64,000 nt of DNA from Patiria pectinifera (Eukaryota > Echinodermata > Asteroidea > Valvatida > Asterinidae), in assembly GCA_029964075.1 (NCBI GenBank), contig CM057149.1, positions 17,746,197-17,810,196 on the forward strand. The letters are read 5' to 3'. Below, in pieces: positions 39,825 to 50,738 of the stretch (the stretch's first letter is position 1; each line of letters begins with the position of its first letter). The notes under the pieces were generated by a model. That model was given only the letters and a program-made list of their open reading frames with translations, was not told where the DNA came from and ran no database searches. The position numbers and the translations under genes were made by a program.

Positions 39825-40883
39825 ATGGCCACGGCGCTTCTAGAGGCACCGTTTGCGGGTCAGTTCAACCAGTCGCACCCTTCAAAACTCCCCATGGACA
39901 TCCGGGGACGAACTGCAACCAAAGAGACGAACCCGAAGAAGAGGAAAGAGAGGCGAGATGCCGGGGACCTGGTGGCCAAGAAACGGCTGGAGAACATCCG
40001 AAAGCATAGTGCCCACACCCGGCACCGGAACGGCATCATCAACGCGGCTGAGAAGAACCGGCTGATCAACACCGAGAAGCAGATGGACCGGCTGCAGAGG
40101 CGGGCTGCAGCCAACATCTCCCGGTACCAGCATCAGTTGAGGCAGGAGCTGTACGAGATGGAGGCGTCCCGGCGCGCCCTGCGCCACCACTCGGTCAACG
40201 AAGTGTCCAGTGAGACCCACACAGACATGAAGGGACTGGCGAAGTTTGCCGCCCGCGGAAGGTATCTGTATTCAGTCCGAAACGAGACGCGGTCGCAGAA
40301 GGAGGAGATGGTGTCTTACAATGGCCGACTAGAGCAGGCAGCCAAGATGCTCAAGCCGGCCCGGAGACAGAGTGTGGTTGCTCTGGACAACGGGAGGAAC
40401 ATGGGTTCCGATCCGCCTGATGCGTACCACGAAGTCGGTAGGAGGATCAGTATGGCCAGGCTGGACTACATGATCGAGGAAGATTCGGGAGACGAAAGCT
40501 TGGCTGATGAAACGGAACCGACCACAGCTCCACAAGAGCAGACACCTCTTGAGCAAAACACCTCATCTCCACCGCCTTTCGATATGGTGAAGTTCCGCTC
40601 AGAACTTGGACCGGAGCTTCAAAAAGAACTCGACAATCTTGAAATAGACGACGGCCGAGGTGTGTGCCTCGTTCCGATTCACCCAAGCCCGAACCAGGAG
40701 GTGCGTCCAATAGAGACTAACCACGCAGCCGATGTGAAGAAGTCTTCACCAAAGCCACCGGCCAAACTGAAGCTGCCGCCGGTGCAGGTCAACCGACATT
40801 TCGTCTTGAAGAAATCGTCCAGCAAACAGCTGCTCGCGTCAGTAGCAAAACCAAGACTGAGTACAGTGTCCGAGAACCAATGA
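39825..40883 (+). CDS. Basic coiled-coil protein, intronless paralogue
   Basis: A single exon of 353 codons (352 aa plus stop), starting at the ATG in AAGCATGGCC (MATALLEAP), which has the best context. Residues about 35-60 are very basic (KKRKERRDAGDLVAKKRLE). A predicted coiled coil follows (EKQMDRLQRRAAANISRYQ, QLRQELYEMEASRRAL), then RGRYLYSVRNETR, SYNGRLEQAAKML and ARRQS, colinear with the gene at 33129-34865. The C-terminal half is a Pro/Ser/Glu-rich tail with no known domain. It lacks the intron its paralogue has just before the RGRY block, so it is an intron-loss or retrocopy candidate. The function is unknown; its composition suggests a cytoskeletal, ciliary or nuclear scaffold. Confidence 0.75.
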   Translation: MATALLEAPFAGQFNQSHPSKLPMDIRGRTATKETNPKKRKERRDAGDLVAKKRLENIRKHSAHTRHRNGIINAAEKNRLINTEKQMDRLQRRAAANISRYQHQLRQELYEMEASRRALRHHSVNEVSSETHTDMKGLAKFAARGRYLYSVRNETRSQKEEMVSYNGRLEQAAKMLKPARRQSVVALDNGRNMGSDPPDAYHEVGRRISMARLDYMIEEDSGDESLADETEPTTAPQEQTPLEQNTSSPPPFDMVKFRSELGPELQKELDNLEIDDGRGVCLVPIHPSPNQEVRPIETNHAADVKKSSPKPPAKLKLPPVQVNRHFVLKKSSSKQLLASVAKPRLSTVSENQ

Positions 40884-43800
40884 CTCAAATGAATGGAAAA
40901 AGGAAATACTCTCAGCATTGTCTATTTTCCATGCAAGTCAACCCAAACTGTAGCCATGCACTGTTTTCTACTGAAAGCAGTTGTAATTGCACTTTATACT
41001 TTGAGGTTTATTTGGAGGATAAAGATGGAGCATTGAGTAGTCACAATATTCCAAATAATTATTTATTTAACTTGAACAATAATCATAGATGACGATCAAG
41101 TTTTATTTTGAAAAAGATTTTAAAATGTATTAGTGAAGTTGTCGTACTAAATCATTATTACAGAGAATTTTGCAGAGTAAAAAATATCGTAGACTAAGAG
41201 AAAAAGGAAACCCAAATGAAACCAATTCACATAGGAATGTATGTGAATCGTGTACGTTTTGCTAAAAGAACATTTAACCTTTTATGTGATCCGTGGACAG
41301 AACTTTAAAACGGTGTTTGTGTTTAAAATTCCGTAACTTGAAAAGTCTACATGAGTGATTTGAATGATTCTGGTACTAATTGGGCTTTCATATCCTAGAT
41401 TTTCTACGTGCTACATGCAGAACTTCATTTAAAAAGAAATGGTCCTAGTGCCATTGTGGGTTCCATTTTTTTTACTCACTCTTTATTGGATCATTTGCAT
41501 TTATCCCAAAAGTAACCTGCCGAATTGTTATCAGAAACCTTACTTGGATAAAATAAAAACCGTGCTGGCACTAAACACCCTGTGAAAATATTCCTTTCGG
41601 CTCGCTGTCATTCATAAGAAATCAAGAAATGTAAGTGATTTCCAACGATCAGTCAATTACGTGCAGACAAGTTGGTGGTTTTGAAATTGTTTCTACATAA
41701 ATTGCATTGTCATTCATCCATATCATAACCTTTTTTTGTTTAACTATTTGAATAGGTGCTAATGGGATTTCAAATAGACTTTAAATATCACTATATCAAC
41801 CACATACGATACTAGTGCAAACAAGTGATAACTATGATGCTCTAAGTAAACAAATGGTTGAAGGCCATTTTTGAAAGGTTATTGCGTAAGAAAATGTATG
41901 GTTTGACAGATTCGTGTTGTAGGACTGTCAAGTTTTTTCAGTGTCGTCACTAAGGCAGGAAGGGAGACGGACCGCCGCTGAAGGCCCTGTGTTCCCTCCT
42001 CAGCACTTGATTACCTTGATTATCATATTAAAGGGAAAATACAACATTTGCAAACATCAAAAAATAAAACTACCAAATCATTTTGAAATACCTTGCTGGA
42101 CTGTTAGTGAATGACAGTGTAAAGCATCCTGTAAAATCATGGCACCTGGTATACTGTCATTTTCAAGAAAAGTGGTATTTTTGTATCAATTTCCAACGCT
42201 GATCGGCCGACCAGCGTTGGAAAAAACTGGCTTTTTTCAAATACTGGCCCCAGTTGACCATCGCACTTGTTTGCAATCGATTACACACCTATGAACGGGT
42301 ACAAGCCAGCTAGACTGGTTCCCTGACCTTACAATTCCCCAATGTATGTAAACTGATCTGTTTCTTCTTAAATGGTGTCAGGGAACCAGACAACAGGAAA
42401 ATGATTGATTTTCTTGGTTTTTATAGCATTTTCGAAATCAAAACCTTAAAAAAGTCAGTGTAACTATATTTGCTATATATTTCCAACCCCCCAATTCCAC
42501 CCATTTCTGAAAATTACAGCAAAAGCAAATGATGTATAGGCCTATTCCCTTTAAATCTCATTACAAACTTTCTAAATCAAAAATTTCAATAACAAATTCC
42601 TATAAAATTCTTGTGTAACAAACTTTCTTTTTACACTAACTTGTGTGCGGATAGCTGTCGCATTACCTAGAAAATGTGTCTTCTATTTTAAAGACACGTT
42701 GGAACATTAACTCGGAAACACACCTTCCGATCTAATGAGAAAATCCTTGCTCAAATAAGTGAAGATAGGGCTGGTCCCAAATAACCTTGGGAAATTATTC
42801 CACCAGAAATGGTTTTAATCCAGAGGAAACAATCACTGAAGGTGGTATAAAAATAAAGCGTGCTTTTAAGCCTGGTTTAGCAACGGAGTCCAGTTACGAG
42901 ACCAACAAAATTGTTGCTTTCGTTTTCTGTTTTTTCAAAATGGGCCACTGAGCTGAACCTTCAACAGCTTGGTTGTTGAGCATCCTGCTAAAGATTTTTT
43001 AGGAATTTTGTTGCTTCATCGAATAAAATGCACAAAGAAGAAATGAAATTGCGAACATTTAAACCTACAGAAACCAACAATTAACCGATCTTTTTGCTGT
43101 CATCTGAGAAGGTTCCTCGTTCGTACGCGACGTGATAAGGCATGTTCAATCATTTTTCCCCAGCTCAATGTGTACCAACCCGTATAGCGTATTCTAATGA
43201 GGTAAACCTACTTCAGTGGGAGCACTCGAACCAAGGAAATGCTGCGGATATGACGATCGATATCAGAAATGTTTTCCCAATTTTTTTTACCACCGAGGAT
43301 ATATTTATGCACGTATTCCGTAGCCTAAGGGGAAATACAGAGTTCTTGCACACTACTGGCCTTGCAAAGAGTAAACTCTGGCTGCTCTGCACATCTCTAA
43401 TCATTCATCCTCTTCGCGCAGCCAGTAAAACCAGTCCACACCGTCCCTGATCGATCGGGCTCGACCAAAATATTTACTTTTCTTTTCCGATCGATTCCCT
43501 GCTTTTAAATGCGTTGTGCGATGGGCGCAGGTGAGGCTTTTGCTGCGAACTTTTACCGGGCGTGCCAGGGGGGAATAACGTGTGAATGAAAACAGTTCTC
43601 TTGAAGACTTTCATCGCATTTTATTTGAATTTGTTGCGATGTCAATTCAAGGGAAAGACCTTTTTCTTTTTTTAAACGTGCGCATTACAGTTATGATGTC
43701 CATTACAGTTTTGCTGAAAACACACAACTGAAGTCAGCCAAAAAAGTTTAAACTTGCACCCATGCAAGAACAACTGCAGTCTGCTGAGGGGGCAAGTTTA

Positions 43801-46800
43801 ATGTTGTCCAGTCGCATTGGACAATTTCTTTAAATTAAGAATGTAACTTTTTTCAAGTAAATCTCAAAGTCTATTGAAAGAAGGAAGAAACAAGAAAAAA
43901 TTCAACAATGCTGTCAAAAACAAACAACACCAGATGCATCACCTCGAAATCATCCCACTAGAAATATTGGATACCATATAATTATTTGGTTGTATAAATA
44001 AAAAGAATATTTCAGAAGACACTGTTGTTATTATAAAAAAAAAAAATAAGTCTCGCCAAAGTCGTCTCGATATTTTATACAACGATTTGCCAGACAAGAT
44101 TTCCATATTTGCCAGCGCTCGTACAAAAAAATGCCCAATATATTATAACCATTATTATCTTCCGCAAAAATAATTACAACCATCGTCAACTCCCAAAGGC
44201 GCAAACTCCGTCGTTATTGTGTCAGGTTTCCTCGCTTTAGCGATGATAGATTTGCTGTATAATAAAACTGGATAATGATAAATTACCACGCACTGAAACC
44301 AATTGAAACTGCGATTACATTCATCCTTCTACTGCCCTCACCTCCAGAGAGTAATTAAAATGATCGGTATGATATATCTGAGCTGAACGTGCTTCATGCT
44401 GGTTTACTGGGGGCGAGCAGTATTGTTTTTTTTTTGCCCACCCTGAGTTTGTTTTTACAAACCGTGCTTGAAAACTGGTCCACTTTCATTAATAAAACCC
44501 TTCCACATTATATTGTGTTTGTCTCAAAGGGCAACTCGAATGTTGTCGCGACGATTAATAATCTTAAAATAGATCCTTGTGAAAGCCAGAGGCTTTGCTA
44601 AGAGGTGCATGGGGCAATCCCCACCCCCCGCTCGCTCAAGGCCTGGCCCCGAGGCATTCTCGATGCATCCTTGAGCTTCTAATGAAACAGGTGCTATCAT
44701 GTTATGTCCTCAAGAGGACTCTCCCTTCTAGTTCCTTCACCTTCTTTGGATCCTTTGCATTACAGTCATTTTTGAGATGCTTGCTTTGGTTCCACAGGGA
44801 TTCGCAAGATGAGGGACCCAGTACCTCTTGCGCTTTCGATGTTATACAAATAACGAATGTTTGTTAGGCAATGGTAAAAATAATTTCATGAGGCGACAGT
44901 TGGAAATGTAGTGGAATAGAACATTCCATCTGGCATCGAATGAAATTATTCTTTCCACTGCACGAATGTGTAACATTCATTATTTGTTTTACACAACACC
45001 TGAATACATCCCCGTCATCTGATTGGTCCGAGCCGCCGGAAGCGTGACCCGTGCAATGGAACTTATATTTACCGTGGAATACCACGTGATCTCAACGATC
45101 CTTCAATCAAATGGCGGGGATTTTTTTCAGGCGTTGTATCTTTCTTAATATAAGATAACAAAATCACCTCCAGGATAACTTCTGAATAGAAAGCAAAGGG
45201 TGTATACAAACATTTTGTGGCATTCCTGAAGTTTCTTCCTCGAATTTTCAGAATCCTGTTTTTCCTCATTATGTAATTAATTTTTTTTTATCTCTATTCA
45301 AGCGAATTGTAAATACATTTTTTTCTTTTGTGAAAAAGCTTTTATTTTCTCTCTTAATAGTCTCCTCCTTCTGTGCCTTTTTTGTGTGGCTTTATTCCAT
45401 TGAAAAAAACATATGAAGAGGAATAAAGAACTCATGTTTATAAAAAAAAAATGTAATAAGCACAGGACTTCGTGGGAAAATTTACCGTCAAAGATAAAAA
45501 TGGTAATAAGTCCAATATTAAGCAGCAACTCTCTTGGACGGGAAACACATGGTTCACAAAGCGCCCTCTTTCGGTCACAATGTGGCTCATCATGATTCAG
45601 TGGTGTTTTCACCACGATCTCGTCGCCTCTCACTGAAAGCGTCGGTCGCGATATTAATTGACGTCCGCTGAAATGGACGCCTGCCCTGAACAAAACAAAA
45701 AAAGAGATGAATAAACAAAGCGATCTGCAGCTTTGTGATTAGAAATCTGATGACATGCGATTCTGGCGATAGATTTACCTGTTTTTATCACTGAGGATGA
45801 CATATTGGCGGGCGGAATGCCGCACTTTGGCCCCGTGCAGTACTCGAGTGCTCAACCCAGCTATGTCAGTCGTGGAATTTATTTATTTTTTCTCTTCACT
45901 GCCAGTTATTGAGTAGCCGACCTGTCAGCAGCTCGTCGGCGTCATTGTAAGCGCCTCATTGTAAGCATCATGACTGCATATAAATCAGTCATTAAGGAGA
46001 AGAGAATTTGAAACTGCCTCCTTTGACTAATGTTTGATGTTCTCCATTATTTTTTTGTGACGCACGTGTGAAACAAAGGGCGGGACCAGACGCCCCTAGC
46101 CACGAGGCCTATATGCTTTCAACCCCCTTCCTTGTCTGCCGCTTAGAATTTGCAGAAGAAAAAGATTTACATTGCTTGAAAGGCACTATATAACACCGCC
46201 CCTCCCCCTTCCCCTTGAATTGAACGCTAGTGACGCCTGAAAGTAAAAGGTCATGGGGCGAGATTCAGCAGACCCCTCGCGCGGCCCGCCTGTATGCATT
46301 TTACACTGAGTTGCCCTTTCACCGGCTGGACTTTTTAACAGAATGATTTCTTAACGTAATCATCCCAAGAAACATTCATGCTGGGATTTTATCTTGATAA
46401 TCCTCAAATAAAAATGTTAAGAAATAACTTGGAGATGGGTTAAACAGAATTATACTTAAGGCCTTTCACATCCGACATGTTCGTTCCTTGTTCGTTAACG
46501 TTGGTTTTTTACATCGCATACTTGCGTGGGAACAAAAATGCATAACGACGAGAAGATTACCTTCCTGCAGCCGATGGGTTCTAGATTTAGTCGGGCTGGC
46601 TTGAATGCAATCCTCATCAGCGGTCATTTTAGATTTTTTTTCTGTAAATGCTATCGAGTCCTTCAAGTTTATTCAAAAACATCGTATATCCTAAAATACA
46701 TTCTGGTCTCTTATTTAAGTTTCAGTTTTCACCCAATGACCCCCACAAAATTATGTCATAAATTTTCATCTTTGTTCGAGTACACCGAGTTCCACTAGTC

Positions 46801-48778
46801 CACATTTATTTTAGATGTTCGGAAGTGAGAGGTCAATTTTTGGTACGATATTTCTCTTTCACGTCAGGCGATTTTTCAGTTTCCATAAATTGAGATGTTT
46901 GTAACAACTTTACAAAGGTTCTTTTCGAGGGGTGATTTTCGCAAGAAATCAATGTACCAAAAATAGTTGCAAATTTTAGTATTTTTGCACGTTAATTCTC
47001 GTATTCGAGGGTTCCGGAAGCACGCCACCAGGGGTGAACTTTCAGGCTCTTTAGTAAAATTTACTTGCGATTCGGAGAATTTTTTTTTTTAAATACAAAG
47101 ACCGACAAAAAATATGCCGACTTTTGACAAATCTTATGAATGAGACAGGCGAATATAAAAATCCATTTCAAAACTTTTTTTTTGTTTTTGTAAACTATAT
47201 TTCACATTTCGTTTTTGTTACTTACTTCACCTGGATAACACTTGCACATCTTATTGAAGTTGCGTTCCCTGTACCCTTCAACAAATTTGATTTTTTTTTT
47301 CCCCCCATTAATAAATTTTCAACTTGTACGTTCCGACTCAAACACCTCCCTTTTCCCTTTTTTTTGACGTCTGAAAAAAGAGGTTTTTGTTTTTGGCACA
47401 AATAGATCCGCTTTGCGAGCAAACTGGCTCCCGATCCATACATTATCGAGACTGTTTGTGGGGCGGGAACCACCCTACCCCGCGAGAACGAAATAATTGT
47501 CTGGCAGCAATTATTCGAAATTGAAAATTAATAATTCAACAACTAATTAGGGGCCGATTTTTGTATCCGTCGATGTCTCATTCGACTTTAATGAATCAGC
47601 TAATTAATGTATCATTTTGAAAGTTGAAGCCTCTGCACGCCAAACAATACTGAACACATTAATAAATCATGAACGTCTCCTCCCTGATATGTTGGCGTTC
47701 CCAAACCAATGGGAACCAAACATATTTTCAAATCCTCCATTTAATAAAGGGCTTCCCCTACGCCATATTGTCGACCAAAAAATATTCAAATTTACATAAT
47801 GTAAGGCGAACTGTTCGTCCAGGTCACAACTTGTGAAGTCGCTTGTCGATGTAAATTACCCAGTTGTATTTCGACGCCTGACATTTTCGAGGCGCGTCCC
47901 GCATCGTCTTCATTTTTTCTCCATATCCCAAGAGCACAGACACCGCAGCCCCATCCAGGTCGAGCTAACTTAATTTATTTCGTCGAAATCTTGAAATGAA
48001 GCACAAGCGCAATACGGACACCAACATCGTAGTAACAATATATTCCCTTTGTTAATTGGTAGCGGTGTAGGCGAGATTTATTACCAATAAATTACTGGTA
48101 GTACAGCTGCTTACATTGGAAGGAATTATGGTACGTGAGGTTTACCCGCATTACATGTACGTGGAACGAATGGTGAATGAAACCACGCTGTGATGTTTGA
48201 CATTTTTGAAGATGATCAGTCATCATTCATAATGTATGTTCGTGCAATACATGCATAATATTCCCATTCAAAGAAGGTGGGCTGGCTGGCTACACAGATA
48301 GAAAGCACAGACGTATGCCCATTGTGAGATGGAAAAAGGGTGCACTGGGACGAGTAGGCTGAAGTGCAGTTGTGTGTTGCTTTCAGTTATTATTTGATCA
48401 AAGTTGATTATTGACGGACGTACGATCGAGCACCGAGAAAACGTGCACACGCACGAGTATTTCGTTTTGGAGTTGCATTGCCACAGTGCTGAAGTGGGGC
48501 AAAACGAAATAAATTGTTCTGTGCCAGTGCGTTCGGTCGGGAGAAGCTCGTTTTGCGTGTCTCGTTACATTTGGGGAGTCAAAATCGACAGACGTTCGTG
48601 AGGCTCCTGTTTCGATCTAATGCTAAGTGTAACGGTGGACAGGGAAACCTAATAGCGTTGTACCAGTGCGTCTGGAGACACTTCATAGGCCGTCCGTGAG
48701 ATCCAGTCTCGTCTGCTCGTTTTTGGTGTTGGCCTTTTGGGATTGTCTTCTTGCAGCAGGTGCAGGTCAGACGTAGTC
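40884..48778. other. Long intergenic region
   Basis: About 7.9 kb with no gene I can support. ORFs at 43142 (102 aa), 44595, 45298 (minus, 131 aa) and 47124 show no family features and are AT-biased. It contains a complete TTAA MITE at 42028-42554, an inverted AGAGGGCGC motif at 45561-45569, and T-rich tracts. Part of it may be regulatory sequence for the GPCR at 48779. Confidence 0.4.
42028..42554. mobile_element. TTAA-type MITE, best-preserved copy
   Basis: The ends are perfect 10-base inverted repeats, TTAAAGGGAA and TTCCCTTTAA, each including TTAA. Inside is a hairpin TTTCCAACGCTG...CAGCGTTGGAAA (42188-42223) and a second pair GGTTCCCTGAC/GTCAGGGAACC. It aligns over its length with 12939-13460. 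No coding capacity; a piggyBac-like helper is plausible given the TTAA ends. Confidence 0.8.
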
Positions 48779-49924
48779 ATGAATGCATCAAGTGAACAAC
48801 GCACGGATTGTACCCCGGAGCACGCCGAACTTGTCTTGACGAGTGACAACATCTCGTCCTACACGTACAGTTCAGGGGACACCACCGTCATTTGCGTTGT
48901 TATGCCCATCATACTCGCCATCGGTGTGCTTGGAAATGGCACGTTTCTTTTCGTCGTTGTTCGTGTGAACTGGATGCGACATGTGTCGACAAACATCTAC
49001 CTGGCGTGTCTAGCACTGGTCGACATCACCTTCATCGCTATGGCTGTCGGGGGAAAGTTGTCGCGTTTCCTGGCCTCACCCATTGTCACGGATGAGTCCC
49101 TCCTTGGAGTCCCGGGATGCGTGCTCCTGTACTTCGTCTCGGATCTGTGTTTTTACGTTTCGTTGTTCCTGATCACGCTCGTCTCACTCGGGAGATACTC
49201 CGCCGTGTGCCAGCCCTTTGCCTTCCGCAGCAGCTCCGATGGAAGGAAAGGGGTGATGTCTCGAATCGCCTGGTGTTGGGGCATCAGTGCCGCAGCTGCC
49301 TGCATCCTTATCCCGGACAGATTGGTCTGGGAGGAGACCTGCATCACCTCGTCACCACCTGACGAGTTCCACCACCTGCCCCAAGTCATAGGCAGCTGCA
49401 AGTCGGTGGTCGAATGGTACTTCAACTTCTCCAACTTCGTTCAGGTGGCGCCGTTCTTCACGACAATGTTTGTCAACTTCACCCTCTACGCCCTGATAAT
49501 CAGAAAACTCCGGCAGCAAGCCGAAATGCGCCAGGGACTGAGCAACGAGACTGCTTTAGAACAAGCCCAAGTCAGAGACAATATAACACGGATGCTTATC
49601 GTCAACGGGACCTCGTACTTTGTCTTCTTGATGCCATTCGAGGCACTGGCGCTCGGAGTGACCATCAAGAGCCTCAGCGGAACTCCATCACTTCTAACCA
49701 AAGACCAGTTCTCGCTTGCCCTCAACATTTGCAGGTGCTTACTATACACAAATTCAGCCGTCAACCCATTCATTTATACTTTAATGAGCCCGGCCTACAG
49801 ACGCGCATTCGCTGATGCACTGTGCCCCGCGAGCGCGAGTCAAGGAGCATCGGTTCAAGACCTCATTGGAATGTCAAACATAAACACAAAAGCCAGACGA
49901 GACAGTGAAAGGAGGCAGCATTAA
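48779..49924 (+). CDS. Peptide-receptor-like rhodopsin GPCR (GRY motif)
   Basis: An intronless 381-aa seven-helix receptor; the start is the ATG giving MNASSEQRTD, with sequons at N2 and N24 as expected for an outer N-terminus. Landmarks: GN (52-53), D82 in LALVDIT, C114 with a loop-2 Cys, the ERY/DRY motif changed to GRY (138-140), helix 6 FLMP (283-286) lacking the usual CW, and NSAVNPFIY (325-333) followed by a helix 8, MSPAYRRAF. NIYLACLALVD and CQPF recall neuropeptide receptors of the TRH/neuromedin/FMRFamide type. The ligand is unknown, and it is unrelated in detail to the tandem array. Ends with a basic Ser/Arg tail. Confidence 0.85.
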   Translation: MNASSEQRTDCTPEHAELVLTSDNISSYTYSSGDTTVICVVMPIILAIGVLGNGTFLFVVVRVNWMRHVSTNIYLACLALVDITFIAMAVGGKLSRFLASPIVTDESLLGVPGCVLLYFVSDLCFYVSLFLITLVSLGRYSAVCQPFAFRSSSDGRKGVMSRIAWCWGISAAAACILIPDRLVWEETCITSSPPDEFHHLPQVIGSCKSVVEWYFNFSNFVQVAPFFTTMFVNFTLYALIIRKLRQQAEMRQGLSNETALEQAQVRDNITRMLIVNGTSYFVFLMPFEALALGVTIKSLSGTPSLLTKDQFSLALNICRCLLYTNSAVNPFIYTLMSPAYRRAFADALCPASASQGASVQDLIGMSNINTKARRDSERRQH

Positions 49925-50029
49925 GTGCAAACACGCGTTTTAATAGGTGAACTGATTGTTTCTAAGGAAATTTTGAGTGTTCTAAAGTAGGCATGAGTAC
50001 TTAAAACATAAGATTCGACGCTAAACAAA

Positions 50030-50098
50030 ATGTTGTCCTTCTTAAGCTCTGGCAGGAGCTTCTACATGTCACTTGCTGGTCGGTCTGTCTGGCTGTCT

Positions 50099-50132
<34 letters not shown>

Positions 50133-50520
50133 GTGCTGTCTGTCTGTCCCGAAAATTGACGCATTTTTGGCGTCGCATTTTCAGCTCTGGCAGAGATCAT
50201 TTTCATCGACTTCATGCAAAACTTCTTTCAAAACGGCTAGACCTTATTGTGCACTCGCACTTGCGTTGTACAACATCTTCCCTGAACAAGGTGGACGCCA
50301 TATTTGTGGACGGTATCCACAAGGAGGAAATGTCCCCAAAGGTGTGAGGGGTGCGATTTGTAAGCTTCTACATGTTACTTGGTGGTCGGTCGGTCAGTCG
50401 GATGGTCTGTCTGTTTGTTCCGAAAATTGATCAAAAGTATGGTGTTCTATATATGCCATCGGTGTTGCATTTCCGCCAGAGCTCTTTGTGCACTCGCACT
50501 TGTTTTCCTATGCCGTGTTT
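50030..50520. repeat. Two related repeat halves around a TGTC microsatellite
   Basis: AGCTTCTACATGTCACTTGCTGGTCGG (50054) recurs as AGCTTCTACATGTTACTTGGTGGTCGG (50363), and each copy is followed by TCTGTC tracts, CGAAAATTGA, a CTCTG block and TGCACTCGCACTTG. A (TGTC)n run spans 50097-50150. This is a tandemly duplicated interspersed repeat. Confidence 0.7.
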
Positions 50521-50612
50521 AACATTTTGACTCAGCATTGCGATTAAGAAAGAAAAACAAATCTTATTTTCAGGCACCTGGAGACAAATCCGGGCATGTA
50601 ATCACTGTACAT

Positions 50613-50738
50613 ACACGAGGCCCCCTTCAATGGCGAAACAAATGTCCAAGCTATTGTACAAACCAACATCCCCGTGACGGATTATCTTAACAATAATTTT
50701 AGCACGATGCTTTCGCCATTGACGGGGGCCTTCGTGAT
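50613..50738. repeat. Foldback repeat of about 125 bp
   Basis: CACGAGGCCCCCTTCAATGGCGAAA is mirrored by TTTCGCCATTGACGGGGGCCTTCGTG (each split here around one or two mismatches). MITE-like. Confidence 0.7.

Noticed and set aside
43142..43450. 102-codon plus-strand frame
   Set aside because: No homology or motif recognised, no promoter or splice evidence.
45298..45693. 131-codon minus-strand frame
   Set aside because: Hydrophobic/basic low-complexity translation of T-rich DNA, no splice context, no recognised domain.
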